The notes: generated by a model from the letters alone, not told the origin. Positions 20,231 through 30,260 are shown, counted from the stretch's first letter. The stretch is DNA of 48,602 nt from Hydrogenophaga sp. (GCF_019264445.1 NZ_JAHVAB010000020.1:1-48602), one strand, 5' to 3'. Translations and numbers: made by a program.

Positions 20231-21187
20231 ATGTCTGATTCCACCTCCGCCCTGGCCATCACCATCGCTACCCGCGAAAGCCGACTCGCGCTCTGGCAGG
20301 CCGAACACGTCAAGGCCCTGCTGGAGGCACGCGGTCACCGGGTGTCTCTGCTGGGGATGACCACGCTGGGCGACCAGATCCTGGACCGCAGCCTGTCCAA
20401 GGTCGGCGGCAAGGGGCTGTTTGTGAAAGAGCTGGAGCTCGCACTGGAAGACGGCCGCGCCGACATCGCCGTGCACTCGCTCAAGGATGTGCCCATGGAC
20501 CTGCCGCCGGGTTTTGCGCTGGCCTGCGTGATGGAGCGCGAAGACCCGCGGGATGCCTGGGTGTCGCCGCACTGCGCGGGGCTGAGCGACCTGCCCTCGA
20601 ACGCCATCGTCGGCACCTCCAGCCTGCGCCGCCTTGTGCTGCTGCGCGCGGCCTTGAGCGCGTTGGGTCGTGATGACGTGCGCATCGAGCCGTTGCGCGG
20701 CAACCTCGACACGCGCCTGCGCAAGCTGGACGAAGGGCAGTACCACGCCATCGTGCTCGCCGCAGCAGGCCTCAAACGACTGGACCTGGGCGATCGCATT
20801 CGCCATATTTTTGAACCCGCCGACTCATTGCCCGCCGCAGGGCAGGGTGCCCTGGGTATCGAGGTGCGCGCCGATCGCACCGACCTCATCCAGGCACTGG
20901 CACCTTTGGTGCACCAGCCCACCTGGCTGCGCGTGGCCGCCGAGCGCACCGTGTCTCGGGCCATGGGGGGCAGCTGCTCGATGCCGCTGGCGGCATACGC
21001 CGACTGGCGCAGCGACGGCATGTTGCAACTCCATGCAGCCTGGGGAGACCCGGACGGTCGACACGCGCTGCTGCAGGTGGACGACCGGGCTGCGGTGAAC
21101 ACGCTTGCCGAGGCCGAGGCCTTGGGCCAGCGCGTGACGCTCGCCTTGCGCGCGGCGGGTGCCCATCCGCCGCCTGCGGAGACCTGA
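20231..21187 (+). CDS. hemC: Porphobilinogen deaminase (hydroxymethylbilane synthase)
   Basis: Joins four porphobilinogen units into hydroxymethylbilane in haem and sirohaem synthesis. The 318-residue protein has the catalytic aspartate in HSLKDVPMD (D86), the RRxxLLR-type arginine patch ([24 protein letters not shown]) and the cysteine that carries the dipyrromethane cofactor in [10 protein letters not shown] (C249). The ATG at 20231 gives [17 protein letters not shown]. It is first in the hemC-hemD-hemX-hemY operon; hemD follows after 4 bases. Confidence 0.97.
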   Translation: MSDSTSALAITIATRESRLALWQAEHVKALLEARGHRVSLLGMTTLGDQILDRSLSKVGGKGLFVKELELALEDGRADIAVHSLKDVPMDLPPGFALACVMEREDPRDAWVSPHCAGLSDLPSNAIVGTSSLRRLVLLRAALSALGRDDVRIEPLRGNLDTRLRKLDEGQYHAIVLAAAGLKRLDLGDRIRHIFEPADSLPAAGQGALGIEVRADRTDLIQALAPLVHQPTWLRVAAERTVSRAMGGSCSMPLAAYADWRSDGMLQLHAAWGDPDGRHALLQVDDRAAVNTLAEAEALGQRVTLALRAAGAHPPPAET

Positions 21188-21191
21188 CACC

Positions 21192-22061
21192 TTGACCGAC
21201 GCCTCCGCCCCCATCCCCGGTCATGCGGGTCGGCTGGAGCGGCTCATCGTGACACGGCCTGCACCGGAGGCCGCTGCCTGGGTCGACGTGTTGCGTGGCC
21301 ACGGGTGGCCTGCGCAGGCGCTCCCGCTCATCTATATCGCTCCCCCTGAAGACGAGCACGACCTTGCCACACTCGAGCATTGGCGCAGGCACTGGATGCA
21401 GGCAGACGCCATCCTGTTCGTGAGCGGGGCCGCGGTCACACATTTCTTCGCCCATGCGGAGGCACCCGTTGGCGCCCCGTTGCGCACGCGTTTCTGGGCG
21501 CCCGGTCCGGGCACGGCCCGCCTGCTCGAAAAAGCGATTGCCCCTTGGGGGCTGGGCGCCGAACGGATCGACTCACCACCGCTGGACGCGGCGCAGTTCG
21601 ATTCCGAACACCTGTGGCCTGTCGTTGCCCCGCAGGTGGATCAAGGTCGACTGGTGTTGATCGTGCGTGGAAGTTCCGGGCATGGGCCGCGTGCACAAGA
21701 TGCCACGGGTGTGGCCGGCGCGGGGCGCGACTGGCTGATCCAGCAATGCCTGGCCGCCGGCGCGCAGGTGCAGGGCTGTGTGGCCTATGCGAGGCGCAGC
21801 CCGCCTTTGTCCACGCTGGACCACGACCTCCTTGCCGCTGCCTGCGGTCCCCACAGCGCCTGGCTCTTCAGCAGCTCCGAGGCCCTGATCCCCTTGCAGG
21901 CGCAGCGGCCTGCCGCCGGCTGGGCGCAGGCCACCGCCATCGTGACGCATCCGCGCATCGCGGCGGCAGCCCGGCTGGCCGGCTTTGACCGCATCGTGCC
22001 GACGCGCCCGGCTCTGGACGACGTGATGCGCACTCTAGAATCAGGCTGGACCCGACCATGA
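21192..22061 (+). CDS. hemD: Uroporphyrinogen-III synthase
   Basis: Cyclises hydroxymethylbilane with inversion of ring D. The protein is about 289 residues and poorly conserved, as is normal for HemD. It shows the RLIVTRPAPEAAAWVDVLR start, a HWRRHWMQADAILFVSGAAV segment, and the AWLFSSSEALIPL and TAIVTHPRIAAAARLAGF motifs of the second lobe. The start is uncertain: I use the TTG at 21192, four bases after the hemC stop; a GTG at 21159, overlapping hemC, is the alternative. Position between hemC and hemX supports the call. Its stop overlaps the hemX start (ATGA). Confidence 0.9.
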   Translation: MTDASAPIPGHAGRLERLIVTRPAPEAAAWVDVLRGHGWPAQALPLIYIAPPEDEHDLATLEHWRRHWMQADAILFVSGAAVTHFFAHAEAPVGAPLRTRFWAPGPGTARLLEKAIAPWGLGAERIDSPPLDAAQFDSEHLWPVVAPQVDQGRLVLIVRGSSGHGPRAQDATGVAGAGRDWLIQQCLAAGAQVQGCVAYARRSPPLSTLDHDLLAAACGPHSAWLFSSSEALIPLQAQRPAAGWAQATAIVTHPRIAAAARLAGFDRIVPTRPALDDVMRTLESGWTRP

Positions 22062-23233
22062 GCGCCGATACCCCCCCACCCCTTTCTGCTGCCTCGCCTG
22101 CCGAGGCCAACTCCCCCCCGGCGACCGTGGTGTCCCCACGCCGCCCGGGCTCCGTGCTCCCTTGGATCGCGCTGCTGGCGGCCGCGCTGGCGCTGATGAT
22201 CACCGGCCTGCTGTGGCAGAAACTGAGTTTTACCCAACAGGAACTCGCGCGCCGCAGTCAGGACACCGCAGCACAGGCCGTGGAGGCCCGCACGTTGGCG
22301 GCCCAGGCCGAAGCCCTTGCGCAAGAGTTGCAGGCGCGGCTGGCGGTGGCCGAATTGCGCCTCTCCGAGGTCACGCTGCAACGCAGCCAGCTCGAAGAAC
22401 TCATGCTGTCGCTGTCGCGCTCGCGCGACGACAACCTGGTGCAGGACCTCGAGTCGGCGCTGAGGCTGGCGCAGCAACAGGCCCAGCTCACCGGCAGCGC
22501 GCAGGCGCTGGTCTCGGCCCTGCAGGCGGCCGACCAGCGCATCGCGCGCGCGGCGCAACCGCGCCTGAACCCGGTGCAGCGGGCCATTGCCCGCGACATT
22601 CAACGCATCCAGGGCGCGTCGCTGGCCGATATTCCTTCGCTGGTGCTGCAGCTCGATGAAATGGCCCGCCAGGTGGATGAATGGCCGCTGCTGAACCAGG
22701 TCGGACTGCCCGGGCCGGGCAGCAAAGGTGCGGCCGCCAAAGGCCGCAAACCCACTGTGGCCGCGGCCGCCGAGCCGGCTGGTGCACCCGAAGCACTCTC
22801 CGACAGCGGCGAACCCGCGGCTTCCGCTGCCGCAGATCAGGGTTGGCGCCGCGTGTCGGGGTGGTGGGCTTCCCTCTGGGAGCGCATCTGGGCAGACCTC
22901 ACGCGCAGCGGTCGCGAACTGGTTCGCGTGAGCCGCATCGATCGGCCCGAGGCCGTGTTGCTTGCGCCTGACCAGGCGCTCTTCATGCGGGAAAACATCA
23001 AGCTCAAGCTGCTCAACGCGCGCCTGGGTCTGCTCGCCCGACACATGCAGGCCAGCCAGGCCGATCTGTTGGCCGTGGAGGCCGCGCTCGCCCGCTATTT
23101 CGATACCGCCTCCCCGCGCGTGTCCAGTGCACAGGCAGCGCTGGCCCGCTTGCGCAAAGACCTCGTCGACAGCGAGCTGCCCCGGCCAGAGGACACCCTC
23201 ACGGCCTTGACCGCAGCTGCGGGAGGCCGCTGA
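22058..23233 (+). CDS. hemX: HemX family membrane protein
   Basis: A 391-residue protein. A proline/serine-rich cytoplasmic N-terminus (1-32) is followed by one membrane helix (about 35-52), then a long Ala/Gln/Glu/Leu-rich coiled coil (about 55-165) and a globular periplasmic part with RIDRPEAVLLAPDQALFMRE and LKLLNARLGLLARH motifs. This is the HemX family, often annotated as a uroporphyrinogen-III methyltransferase but without a methyltransferase domain; its true role is unresolved, perhaps scaffolding haem-pathway enzymes. It overlaps hemD (ATGA) and hemY (TGATG), so translation is coupled. Confidence 0.9.
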   Translation: MSADTPPPLSAASPAEANSPPATVVSPRRPGSVLPWIALLAAALALMITGLLWQKLSFTQQELARRSQDTAAQAVEARTLAAQAEALAQELQARLAVAELRLSEVTLQRSQLEELMLSLSRSRDDNLVQDLESALRLAQQQAQLTGSAQALVSALQAADQRIARAAQPRLNPVQRAIARDIQRIQGASLADIPSLVLQLDEMARQVDEWPLLNQVGLPGPGSKGAAAKGRKPTVAAAAEPAGAPEALSDSGEPAASAAADQGWRRVSGWWASLWERIWADLTRSGRELVRVSRIDRPEAVLLAPDQALFMRENIKLKLLNARLGLLARHMQASQADLLAVEAALARYFDTASPRVSSAQAALARLRKDLVDSELPRPEDTLTALTAAAGGR

Positions 23234-24537
23234 TGCCCGCCCGCTTTGGTGGCGCCATGCGCAGCGTGTTCTGGTTGCTGGGCCTCGCCGCGCTGGCCGT
23301 GGCGCTGGCCCTGCTGGTGGGGCACAACAACGCCACGCTCACGCTGTTCTGGCCGCCGTACCGGTTCGATGTCTCGTTCAACTTCGTGGTCTTCTGCCTG
23401 ATCGCCGGGTTCGTCCTGCTCTATGCCGCGTTGCGTGCGTTCGCGATGTTGCGCGACCTGCCGGCGCAGGCGCAGCGCTGGCGCAGTCAGCAGGTGGAGC
23501 GATCGGTGGTGGGTGCGGTGATGGATGCGCTCTCGCATCAGCTCGCAGGTCGCTTCGTGCGCGCGCAGGCGGCAGCTCAGCAGGCGTTGGACCAGCTCAA
23601 GGGCGTACCGCCAGGGCATTGGCCCCGGCGAGACCAGCTGCAGTTGCTCGCCCATCTGTTGCTCGCCGAGAGCGCGCAGTCGCTGCAGAACCGGGAGCGT
23701 CGTGACGACAACCTGCAGGCAGCGCTCAACCCCAAACTGACAAAAAATGCGCCCGAGGCATACGAAGGCGCGCTGCTGCGCGCGGTGCGCTGGGCGGTGG
23801 AAGACCGCGATGCCGATGCAGCGCGCGCGCGCCTGGCCGAACTCCCGCAAGGCGCAGGTCGGCGCATCCAGGCGCTGCGCCTGAAGTTGCGCGTGGCCCG
23901 GCTGGGCGGTGAGAGCGCTGAGGCACTGGAGACGGCGCGCCTGTTGGCCAAACACCGTGCGTTCTCACCCGAAGCCTCGCGCAGCATCGTTCGCGGTCTG
24001 GCGCTTGATGTGCTGCGCGAGGCCCACGACATGGCGCAGCTCCAGGCTTGCTGGAACGGGCTGGATGCGCCAGAGAGGGCGATGCCGGAACTGGCGCTGG
24101 CCGCTGCGTACCGCGCCCATCAGTTGAGCGCCATCGCGGGCAGTGACCCCGACGGCGCTGAAGCGCACGCCCGTGTGTTGGCCTGGCTCGAACCGCTGTG
24201 GTCGGAGTTCGGTTCACTCGATCCGGCGCAGCAGCGCCAACTGGCACTGGCGATGGAGCCCGCCCTCGGTGCGCTCGATGCTGCAGGCCTGGCGCAGCTG
24301 GAGCAACGCCAACGCCAATGGCCGCAGAACCCGTTCTTGCAATACCTGGCTGGCCAAGCCTGCATGCGACGCCAGCTGTGGGGCAAGGCTGCACAGATGC
24401 TGGGCCAGGCGAGTCACAGTTTGAACGACCCGGCCCTGCTGCGGCGCACGTGGCGCGGCCTGGCGCAGCTCGCTGAAGAGCGGGGCGACGTGGAAGCGGC
24501 ACACGTTGCATGGAAGCGGGCTGCGGCACTGGACTGA
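23233..24537 (+). CDS. hemY: HemY family TPR membrane protein
   Basis: A 434-residue protein with two N-terminal membrane helices (about residues 10-31 and 45-67) of the HemY_N type, including the GHNNATLTLFWPPYRFDVS linker, followed by TPR-like helical repeats to the end. HemY proteins of this class lie next to hemX and are not the protoporphyrinogen oxidase also named HemY; their exact function is unclear. The ATG at 23233 overlaps the hemX stop; an internal ATG at 23257 is possible. It is the last gene before a strong terminator at 24564-24602. Confidence 0.9.
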   Translation: MPARFGGAMRSVFWLLGLAALAVALALLVGHNNATLTLFWPPYRFDVSFNFVVFCLIAGFVLLYAALRAFAMLRDLPAQAQRWRSQQVERSVVGAVMDALSHQLAGRFVRAQAAAQQALDQLKGVPPGHWPRRDQLQLLAHLLLAESAQSLQNRERRDDNLQAALNPKLTKNAPEAYEGALLRAVRWAVEDRDADAARARLAELPQGAGRRIQALRLKLRVARLGGESAEALETARLLAKHRAFSPEASRSIVRGLALDVLREAHDMAQLQACWNGLDAPERAMPELALAAAYRAHQLSAIAGSDPDGAEAHARVLAWLEPLWSEFGSLDPAQQRQLALAMEPALGALDAAGLAQLEQRQRQWPQNPFLQYLAGQACMRRQLWGKAAQMLGQASHSLNDPALLRRTWRGLAQLAEERGDVEAAHVAWKRAAALD

Positions 24538-24563
24538 GCCAGCGCCCTTCCAGTCAGCAAGCG

Positions 24564-24602
24564 AAAAAAAGCCGGTCGGGTTGTTCCCGGACCGGCTTTT
24601 TT
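24564..24602. terminator. Bidirectional terminator between hemY and rne
   Basis: GCCGGTC (24571-24577) plus GGG pairs with CCC and GACCGGC (24590-24596), with one bulged G and the loop TTGTT. The stem is flanked by seven A at 24564-24570 and six T at 24597-24602. It can end transcription in both directions, serving the convergent hemY and rne genes. Confidence 0.9.
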
Positions 24603-24646
24603 GTGCCTCAACCAGGCTGCTGCCTGTCGGGCAGCAGCCTCTTGAA

Positions 24647-27600
24647 TCAGGCGTTCTCGAAGGGCAGTTTCATGTCGCGCAGATCCTTGCGCGTTTCCAC
24701 CAGCACCAGCGGGCCTTCGTCCAGCACCACGGGCGGCTTGGGCTCGCGTGGCACATGGATGGGCTTGGGCTCGGCCGCAATGGCCGCTTGTGCCTGCGCG
24801 ACCTTGTCGGCGTTGGAATTGACCCACTCCAGACCACTGGACTGGGCGACCTGGTGCAGGGCATCGAGCGACAGGGTGAATGGTTGCACCTTGGGCAGGC
24901 CATTGGCACGTGGTGCCTGCGCCGTGGCAGCGGGCGCTGCTGCGCGCGGTGCGCGAGGCGCAGCAGGCGCTGCCGTCTCGGTCGGCGCCGCTGTCACAGC
25001 CACTGGCGTGGGTGCCGGCGTTGGCGCTGCCACCGCTTCAGCTGCAGCGGCGACCGGCTCGGCAGCGGTCACCACGGCTGGCTGCACCACCACCGGCGCA
25101 GCAGCTTCGGCCAGGGGCTGTTCGGCCGGTGGCATGCTGAAGTAACTGCGGGTCGGCGCTTCGTAGGTTGAGGCCTCGGCGGTGGTGTCTGCCAGCGGCG
25201 CGGGCACGGCTTGCGCAGGCGTTTCGGCCTGTGCTTCTTCGCCTTCGGCGGCTGCGCCCTCGCGCGGGCCGCGTTCACGGCGGTCACGGCCATAGCGGTC
25301 GCGGCTGCGGCGTTCGCGGTTGCCACGAGGCGTACCGTTGTCGGCATCGCCGTCGCGCACGGCGGTTGCATCGTTCACGCCTTCAGCCACTGCTGGCTCG
25401 GCTTCAGGCGCGTCCGTGCGCGCATCCGCGCCTTCGGCGCCCGGCTGGCGGCGGCGGTTGTCACCGCGTGGGCGGCGGTCGCGCTCGCGGCGCGGCTGGC
25501 CTTCTGCCGCTTCTGGTGTGTCGCCCGCCTGCGCTTCCAGTGGCAGCGCGTTGGGGTTGACGCCTTCCGTCACCGGTGCGTCGCGGCGGCCGCCGTCGCG
25601 GCGATTGCCGCCCTGGCGGCCTTCTCCACGGCCTTCACCGCGCGCTTCGTTGCGGTTGTCGCTCCGGCCTTCCCCACGTCCCTCGCCTCGACGGCCTTCA
25701 CCGCGGGGCTCGTTGCGCCCCTCGACGCGACCTGCATCGGCACGCGTCTCGACCGCACGGCCTTCACCGCCGCGGCCTCCGCTGCGTGCACCACCTTCGC
25801 GGCCTTCACGCTGGCCACGTCCGTCGGCACCGTTGCGGCCACCACGGCCACGCCCATCGCGGCCACCTTCGCGGCGGCCTTCAGGTCGGTCTTCACGCGC
25901 ACCTTGCTTGGTGGCAGGTGCGGCCACCGCTGGCGCGGCAGCAGGTTTGGCCGGCGTCGGCTCGGCACCGAAAAGGCTCTTGAGCCAGCCGAAGAAACCC
26001 TTCTCGGCCGGGGCAGGTGCGGCCGGTGCCGGCGTGACGGCCACCTGGGCTGCGGCGGGGGCAGCAGCGGGTGCGGGGGTCTCGGCGCGCGGCGCGGCCA
26101 CGGGGGCGGGACCATCGGGCAGCACGCCCTTGATCACGGGCTCCTGCTTGTTGGTGCGCTCCTGGCTGCGGCGCGTGAAGCTGGCGACGTCGTCCACTTC
26201 ATCGGCCAGCTTGTAGCTCGCGTCGAGGTTGTCCAGACGGGGGTCGTCGTGCTTGAGGCGTTCGAGCTTGTAGTTGGGCGTGTCCAGCGACTTGTTGGGC
26301 ACCAGCAGCACGCTGATGCGCTGCTTGAGCTCGATCTTGGTGATTTCGGTGCGCTTTTCGTTCAGCAGGAAGCTGGCCACCTCGACAGGCACCTGCACCA
26401 GCACGGCGGCCGTGCTGTCCTTGAGCGACTCTTCCTGAATGATGCGCAGGATCTGCAGCGCCGAGCTCTCGGTGTCGCGGATGTGGCCCGAGCCACCGCA
26501 ACGCGGGCAGGGGATGGAGGCGCCTTCATTGAGCGCGGGCTTGAGGCGCTGGCGGCTCATTTCGAGCAGGCCGAACTTGCTGATGGCGCCAAACTGCACG
26601 CGGGCACGGTCCTGTCGCAGCGCATCGCGCAGGCGGTTTTCCACTTCGCGGCGGTTCTTCGACTCTTCCATGTCGATGAAGTCGATCACGATCAGGCCGC
26701 CCAGGTCGCGCAGGCGGGCCTGGCGCGCCACTTCGTCGGCGGCTTCGAGGTTGGTGCGGGTCGCCGTTTCTTCGATGTCGCCGCCCTTGATCGCACGCGC
26801 GGAGTTCACGTCCACCGCCACCAGCGCTTCGGTCTGGTCGATCACGATGGCGCCGCCCGAGGGCAGGTTCACGGTGCGGCTGTACGCGGTCTCGATCTGG
26901 TGCTCGATCTGGAAGCGGGAGAACAGCGGCGCGTCGTCGCGGTAGCGTTTCACGCGGTGCCCGTGCTCGGGCATCACGTGGCTCATGAACTGGTGCGCCT
27001 GTTCAAAGATGTCGTCGGTGTCGATCAGGATCTCGCCGATGTCGCTGTTGAAGTAGTCGCGAATCGCGCGGATCACCAGGCTCGATTCCTGGTAGATCAG
27101 GAAAGCGCCCTTGCCACCCTTGGTGGCGCCGTCAATGGCGTTCCAGAGCTTGAGCAGGTAGTTCAGGTCCCACTGCAGTTCGGCGGCATCGCGGCCGATG
27201 CCGGCGGTGCGGGCAATGATGCTCATGCCGTTGGGGTATTCGAGCTGGTCGAGCGCTTGCTTGAGCTCCTGGCGGTCCTCCCCTTCAATGCGACGGCTCA
27301 CGCCACCACCACGCGGGTTGTTGGGCATCAGCACCACATAACGGCCCGCCAGGCTCACGAAGGTGGTGAGGGCCGCACCCTTGTTGCCGCGCTCTTCCTT
27401 CTCGACTTGCACCAGGAGTTCCTGGCCTTCCTTGATCACGTCGTTGATGCGGGCCTGATTGACCGGCACGCCTGCGGCGAAATACTGGCGCGAAATTTCC
27501 TTGAAGGGCAGGAAGCCATGGCGCTCTTCGCCGTAGTCGACGAAGCAGGCCTCCAGCGAGGGTTCGACCCGCGTGACCACGGCCTTGTAGATGTTGCCTT

Positions 27601-27712
27601 TGCGCTGTTCGCGCCCTTCGATCTCGATTTCGTAGTCCAGCAGTTTCTGCCCGTCCACGATCGCCAGGCGGCGCTCTTCGGCCTGCGTGGCGTTGATCAG
27701 CATGCGTTTCAT
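24647..27712 (-). CDS. rne: Ribonuclease E
   Basis: The main endoribonuclease for mRNA decay and rRNA/tRNA processing. The 1021-residue protein has the S1 domain (about 37-120), the 5'-sensor/RNase H-like region, the catalytic DNase I-like site with D301 (VAVDVNSA) and D344 (IVIDFIDM), and the Zn-link CPRCGG (C402, C405). The catalytic half ends near 530. The C-terminal half is disordered: a short amphipathic segment ([11 protein letters not shown]), which may act like the membrane-targeting helix of the E. coli enzyme, then a long Arg/Gly/Glu-rich tract (about 610-770) of [12 protein letters not shown] repeats, an Ala/Pro tract, and a conserved tail. The ATG at 27712 ([10 protein letters not shown]) matches the family start. 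It is divergent from rluC, as in E. coli. Confidence 0.96.
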   Translation of the reverse strand: MKRMLINATQAEERRLAIVDGQKLLDYEIEIEGREQRKGNIYKAVVTRVEPSLEACFVDYGEERHGFLPFKEISRQYFAAGVPVNQARINDVIKEGQELLVQVEKEERGNKGAALTTFVSLAGRYVVLMPNNPRGGGVSRRIEGEDRQELKQALDQLEYPNGMSIIARTAGIGRDAAELQWDLNYLLKLWNAIDGATKGGKGAFLIYQESSLVIRAIRDYFNSDIGEILIDTDDIFEQAHQFMSHVMPEHGHRVKRYRDDAPLFSRFQIEHQIETAYSRTVNLPSGGAIVIDQTEALVAVDVNSARAIKGGDIEETATRTNLEAADEVARQARLRDLGGLIVIDFIDMEESKNRREVENRLRDALRQDRARVQFGAISKFGLLEMSRQRLKPALNEGASIPCPRCGGSGHIRDTESSALQILRIIQEESLKDSTAAVLVQVPVEVASFLLNEKRTEITKIELKQRISVLLVPNKSLDTPNYKLERLKHDDPRLDNLDASYKLADEVDDVASFTRRSQERTNKQEPVIKGVLPDGPAPVAAPRAETPAPAAAPAAAQVAVTPAPAAPAPAEKGFFGWLKSLFGAEPTPAKPAAAPAVAAPATKQGAREDRPEGRREGGRDGRGRGGRNGADGRGQREGREGGARSGGRGGEGRAVETRADAGRVEGRNEPRGEGRRGEGRGEGRSDNRNEARGEGRGEGRQGGNRRDGGRRDAPVTEGVNPNALPLEAQAGDTPEAAEGQPRRERDRRPRGDNRRRQPGAEGADARTDAPEAEPAVAEGVNDATAVRDGDADNGTPRGNRERRSRDRYGRDRRERGPREGAAAEGEEAQAETPAQAVPAPLADTTAEASTYEAPTRSYFSMPPAEQPLAEAAAPVVVQPAVVTAAEPVAAAAEAVAAPTPAPTPVAVTAAPTETAAPAAPRAPRAAAPAATAQAPRANGLPKVQPFTLSLDALHQVAQSSGLEWVNSNADKVAQAQAAIAAEPKPIHVPREPKPPVVLDEGPLVLVETRKDLRDMKLPFENA

Positions 27713-27829
27713 GATGCGTTTCCTTTGTTCAAACACAAGGACGCACGGACCACGGGCCCATGCGCCGACCTGCCGTGAACCAGCGGAAAGCGCGAACGAG
27801 GGGAGGAATTGCCGGAGAGCCGTTGACCC

Positions 27830-27885
27830 GCGGTTCGGGTAAGGCGTTCAACACAGGCGGGCACCGGGGTGCCGCGTCGAACCGC
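27830..27885 (-). promoter_or_regulatory. Nested stem-loop in the rne leader
   Basis: GCGGTTCG (27830-27837) is complementary to CGAACCGC (27878-27885). Inside, GGCAC (27860-27864) pairs with GTGCC (27869-27873) around a 4-base loop. As rne is on the minus strand and starts at 27712, this lies 118-173 bases upstream of its start, within the expected leader RNA. It is a candidate feedback element, not proven. Confidence 0.4.
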
Positions 27886-28258
27886 CAGGTCAGGGCGTAG
27901 GCGCGTGGAGGTGGGTGAACAGGGAAGGCTCGATGGCTGTCAATGACATGGATCTGGCCGGTGTCTCTCTGGCTTCACTTCGTCCTCACCCAGCCACGCA
28001 TGGCGGGCTGGGCGATTGGGGTATTCCGTTTTCGGGTTCGCGTTTGTTCAGCGGATTCGCCCGCCGCTTCGGCCGGTCTGTTGCCCTGCCTGGATTCGAA
28101 TGTGAATGCATCAGGCAATGGCGCTGGATCCGGGTGCTGCGGGTGGCAACCCACCCGTGGCGGACGCCTTGCCTCGCAAGCTGCGGTCCCTGCCTTGGGT
28201 GACTGCCTTAAACTCAAGGCAAATCAATCACTTACGGCACACGACGGGTGTGGCGCAT

Positions 28259-28264
28259 TATAGT
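28259..28264 (+). promoter_or_regulatory. Putative -10 box (TATAGT) of rluC
   Basis: TATAGT at 28259-28264 lies 37 bases before the rluC ATG and would place transcription start near 28271. The -35 region is not close to consensus at the usual spacing. Confidence 0.45.
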
Positions 28265-28301
28265 CAGCTCCCCGCCACTCGTGGTGGCCTTATTCGCACC
28301 C

Positions 28302-29285
28302 ATGCCCAGCACCCCGCCCACCGGGCAGATCCGCCACATCACGGTTGACGAGGAGTCGGCCGGGCAGCGGCTGGACAACCTGCTCGTTCGCCTGCTCAAG
28401 GGCGTCCCGAAGTCCCACATTTATCGAATCATTCGCTCTGGCGAGGTGCGTCGCAACAAGGGACGTGTTTCGGCCGATGACCGTGTGAACACCGGCGATG
28501 TGTTGCGCATTCCACCGATCCGGCTGTCCGAGCGCGCTGAAGAAAAGGCCGCCAACCCGGCCCCGCCGCGCGAATTCCCGGTGGTGTTTGAAGACGACGC
28601 TTTTCTGGCCATTGACAAGCCTGCGGGTATTGCCGTGCATGGTGGCAGCGGCGTGAGTTTTGGCGTCATCGAACAAATGCGTCAGGCGCGACCGCAGGCG
28701 CGATTGCTGGAATTGGTGCACCGGCTGGATCGGGAAACCAGCGGTTTGTTGTTGATTGCCAAGAAGAAGAGCGCGCTCAAGGCATTGCAGGACCAATTCC
28801 GGGAGCGCGAAACCGGAAAGACCTATCTGGCACTGGTCAAGGGTGTGTGGCCGGCGCGCCTGAAGGTGCTGGATCAACCGTTGCACAAATACCTTCTGCC
28901 CGATGGCGAGCGCCGCGTGAAGGTGACCACGCCCGATGACCCGGATGGCATGCGCTCGGTGACGCTGGTGAAGGTCGCCCGGCGGGTGCCGGCACCTGCC
29001 AGCCTGTTAAAGGCCGCGCCCGACGGATTCAGTCTGCTGGAGGTCACCATCAAAACCGGGCGCACGCATCAGATTCGCGTGCACCTCGCCAGTGCCGGTT
29101 TTCCCATTGCGGGGGATGACAAATACGGTGATTTCGAACTCAATCGCGATTTGGCCAAGGCTGGCTTGAAACGCATGTTTCTGCATGCCTGGCGCTTGAG
29201 ATTGACACATCCTGTCACGGCTTTGCCGTTGGAATTGCAAGCTGAATTGGCCAGTGAACTGCACAAATGGGTATCTGTTGAATAG
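28302..29285 (+). CDS. rluC: 23S rRNA pseudouridine synthase RluC
   Basis: A 327-residue RluA-family pseudouridine synthase. It has an N-terminal S4 RNA-binding domain (about 25-85: QRLDNLLVRLLKGVPKSHIY and GEVRRNKGRV) and a catalytic domain with the motif HRLDRETSGLLLIAKK holding the active aspartate, then KTYLALVKG and RTHQIRVHLA. RluC modifies positions 955, 2504 and 2580 of 23S rRNA in E. coli. The head-to-head placement with rne, the same as in E. coli, supports RluC over RluD or RluA. The ATG at 28302 (MPSTPPTGQIRH) is preferred to one 18 codons earlier, which would overlap the promoter box. Confidence 0.94.
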   Translation: MPSTPPTGQIRHITVDEESAGQRLDNLLVRLLKGVPKSHIYRIIRSGEVRRNKGRVSADDRVNTGDVLRIPPIRLSERAEEKAANPAPPREFPVVFEDDAFLAIDKPAGIAVHGGSGVSFGVIEQMRQARPQARLLELVHRLDRETSGLLLIAKKKSALKALQDQFRERETGKTYLALVKGVWPARLKVLDQPLHKYLLPDGERRVKVTTPDDPDGMRSVTLVKVARRVPAPASLLKAAPDGFSLLEVTIKTGRTHQIRVHLASAGFPIAGDDKYGDFELNRDLAKAGLKRMFLHAWRLRLTHPVTALPLELQAELASELHKWVSVE

Positions 29286-29355
29286 AATGGAAGCCTGCGT
29301 TGTTGGCAGCATTCCGACTCTGCGGACAGATCAAACACTTACAAGGACGATTGAA

Positions 29356-29661
29356 ATGGCAAGCTATTCCGAACTCATGGCGCAAGCCCAGAACCTGATG
29401 GCGCAGGCCGAGCAGGCTCGCAAAGACGAACTCGCCGCGGTCATTGCTGACATCAAAGCCAAAATGAAACAGTTCGGCATTACCGCAGCCGATCTGGGTG
29501 GCACTGCCAGCACCAAGAAAACCGGCAAATCCAAATCCAGCGCACCGGCCAAATACCGTGGCCCGAACGGCGAACTGTGGGCCGGAGGCCCTGGACGCAA
29601 GCCGGAATGGGTGCGAGCGGTGCTCGCTTCGGGCAAGAGCCTGGACAGTTACCTGATCTGA
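29356..29661 (+). CDS. H-NS family histone-like protein
   Basis: A 101-residue H-NS-type nucleoid protein. Residues 1-45 form an oligomerisation helix region (SELMAQAQNLMAQAEQARK). A Lys/Ser-rich linker follows, and the C-terminal DNA-binding domain has the family core YRGPNGELWAGGPGRKPEWV. H-NS proteins bind AT-rich DNA and silence acquired genes. The ATG at 29356 has an upstream AAGGAC. A strong terminator follows at 29682-29710, so it is a single-gene unit or the end of one with rluC, 70 bases upstream. Confidence 0.92.
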   Translation: MASYSELMAQAQNLMAQAEQARKDELAAVIADIKAKMKQFGITAADLGGTASTKKTGKSKSSAPAKYRGPNGELWAGGPGRKPEWVRAVLASGKSLDSYLI

Positions 29662-29681
29662 GCGGCTCCGTTTCCTGATGC

Positions 29682-29710
29682 AAAGCCCGCTTCTGGCGGG
29701 CTTTGTTTTT
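29682..29710 (+). terminator. Intrinsic terminator of the H-NS-like gene
   Basis: AAAGCCCGC (29682-29690) and GCGGGCTTT (29696-29704) form a perfect 9-bp stem with the loop TTCTG, followed by G and a run of five T. It is 20 bases after the H-NS-like stop codon. Confidence 0.93.
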
Positions 29711-29731
29711 GTATTTGATACCCTTGCTCGC

Positions 29732-30208
29732 ATGTTCCAGATACTGGTCGTCTGCATGGGCAACATCTGCCGTTCGCCCATGGCCCAGAGCGTGCTGCAG
29801 GCGGATGTGGCACGGCGCGGCCTCGCGCATGCCGTGCAGGTGGATTCAGCGGGTACGTATGCGGGTCATCAGGGCGAGAAGCCGGATCGCCGCGCCATCG
29901 CGCTGGCCAAAGGCCGTGGGTACGCACAGATCGAGAAGCTGCGGGCGCGCCGTGTGCGAGAGGACGACTTCGAGCGGTTCGACCTGATTCTGGTGATGGA
30001 CGACCTGAACATGGATCGCATGCGCTTTGCGTGCCCACGCGAACACCAGCACAAGTTGCACCTGTTTCTGGAATACGCGGGCGTCGAGGGCCTGCGCGAG
30101 GTGCCGGACCCTTACCGCGGCAACGCGCAGGACTTCGAGCGGGTGCTCACGCTGTGCGAGCAGGGCAGTGAAGGCGTGCTCAACCGCGTGGTGTCCGCAC
30201 TGGGTTGA
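29732..30208 (+). CDS. Low-molecular-weight protein-tyrosine phosphatase
   Basis: A 158-residue LMW-PTP. The catalytic P-loop is VCMGNICRSP (C8 nucleophile, R14) and the general acid lies in the DPYRG motif (D126). Members remove phosphate from tyrosine (bacterial ones often pair with a tyrosine kinase in capsule control) or act on arginine phosphate. No kinase gene is nearby, so the role here is open. The ATG at 29732 is directly before the P-loop, as usual; a longer frame would overlap the preceding terminator. Confidence 0.93.
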   Translation: MFQILVVCMGNICRSPMAQSVLQADVARRGLAHAVQVDSAGTYAGHQGEKPDRRAIALAKGRGYAQIEKLRARRVREDDFERFDLILVMDDLNMDRMRFACPREHQHKLHLFLEYAGVEGLREVPDPYRGNAQDFERVLTLCEQGSEGVLNRVVSALG

Positions 30209-30246
30209 ACACGGGCTTGAGCACTTGCTTGTGCGCGCAAGCCAGT

Positions 30247-30260
30247 GCCCCTGAAGGGGC
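30247..30260. terminator. Short hairpin between convergent genes
   Basis: GCCCC (30247-30251), loop TGAA, GGGGC (30256-30260), directly after the minus-strand acyl-CoA synthetase stop. No T-run is present on either side, so any termination activity is uncertain. Confidence 0.3.

Larger units (their letters stand above)
27713..28301. other. Long intergenic region: rne leader and rluC promoter
   Basis: No supported gene is seen in these 589 bases; the short open frames have no ribosome binding site or family resemblance. It must hold the rne leader (minus strand) and the rluC promoter. In E. coli the rne 5' leader is several hundred bases long and mediates feedback control by RNase E; a similar leader is likely here (inference). 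A nested hairpin is visible at 27830-27885. Confidence 0.6.

Noticed and set aside
25211..27778. 855-codon open frame on the plus strand
   Set aside because: Antisense to rne, low-complexity translation with no domain; rne is certain by its catalytic motifs.
27915..28202. Short frames in the rne-rluC gap
   Set aside because: No ribosome binding site and no family likeness; the region is better explained as the rne leader.
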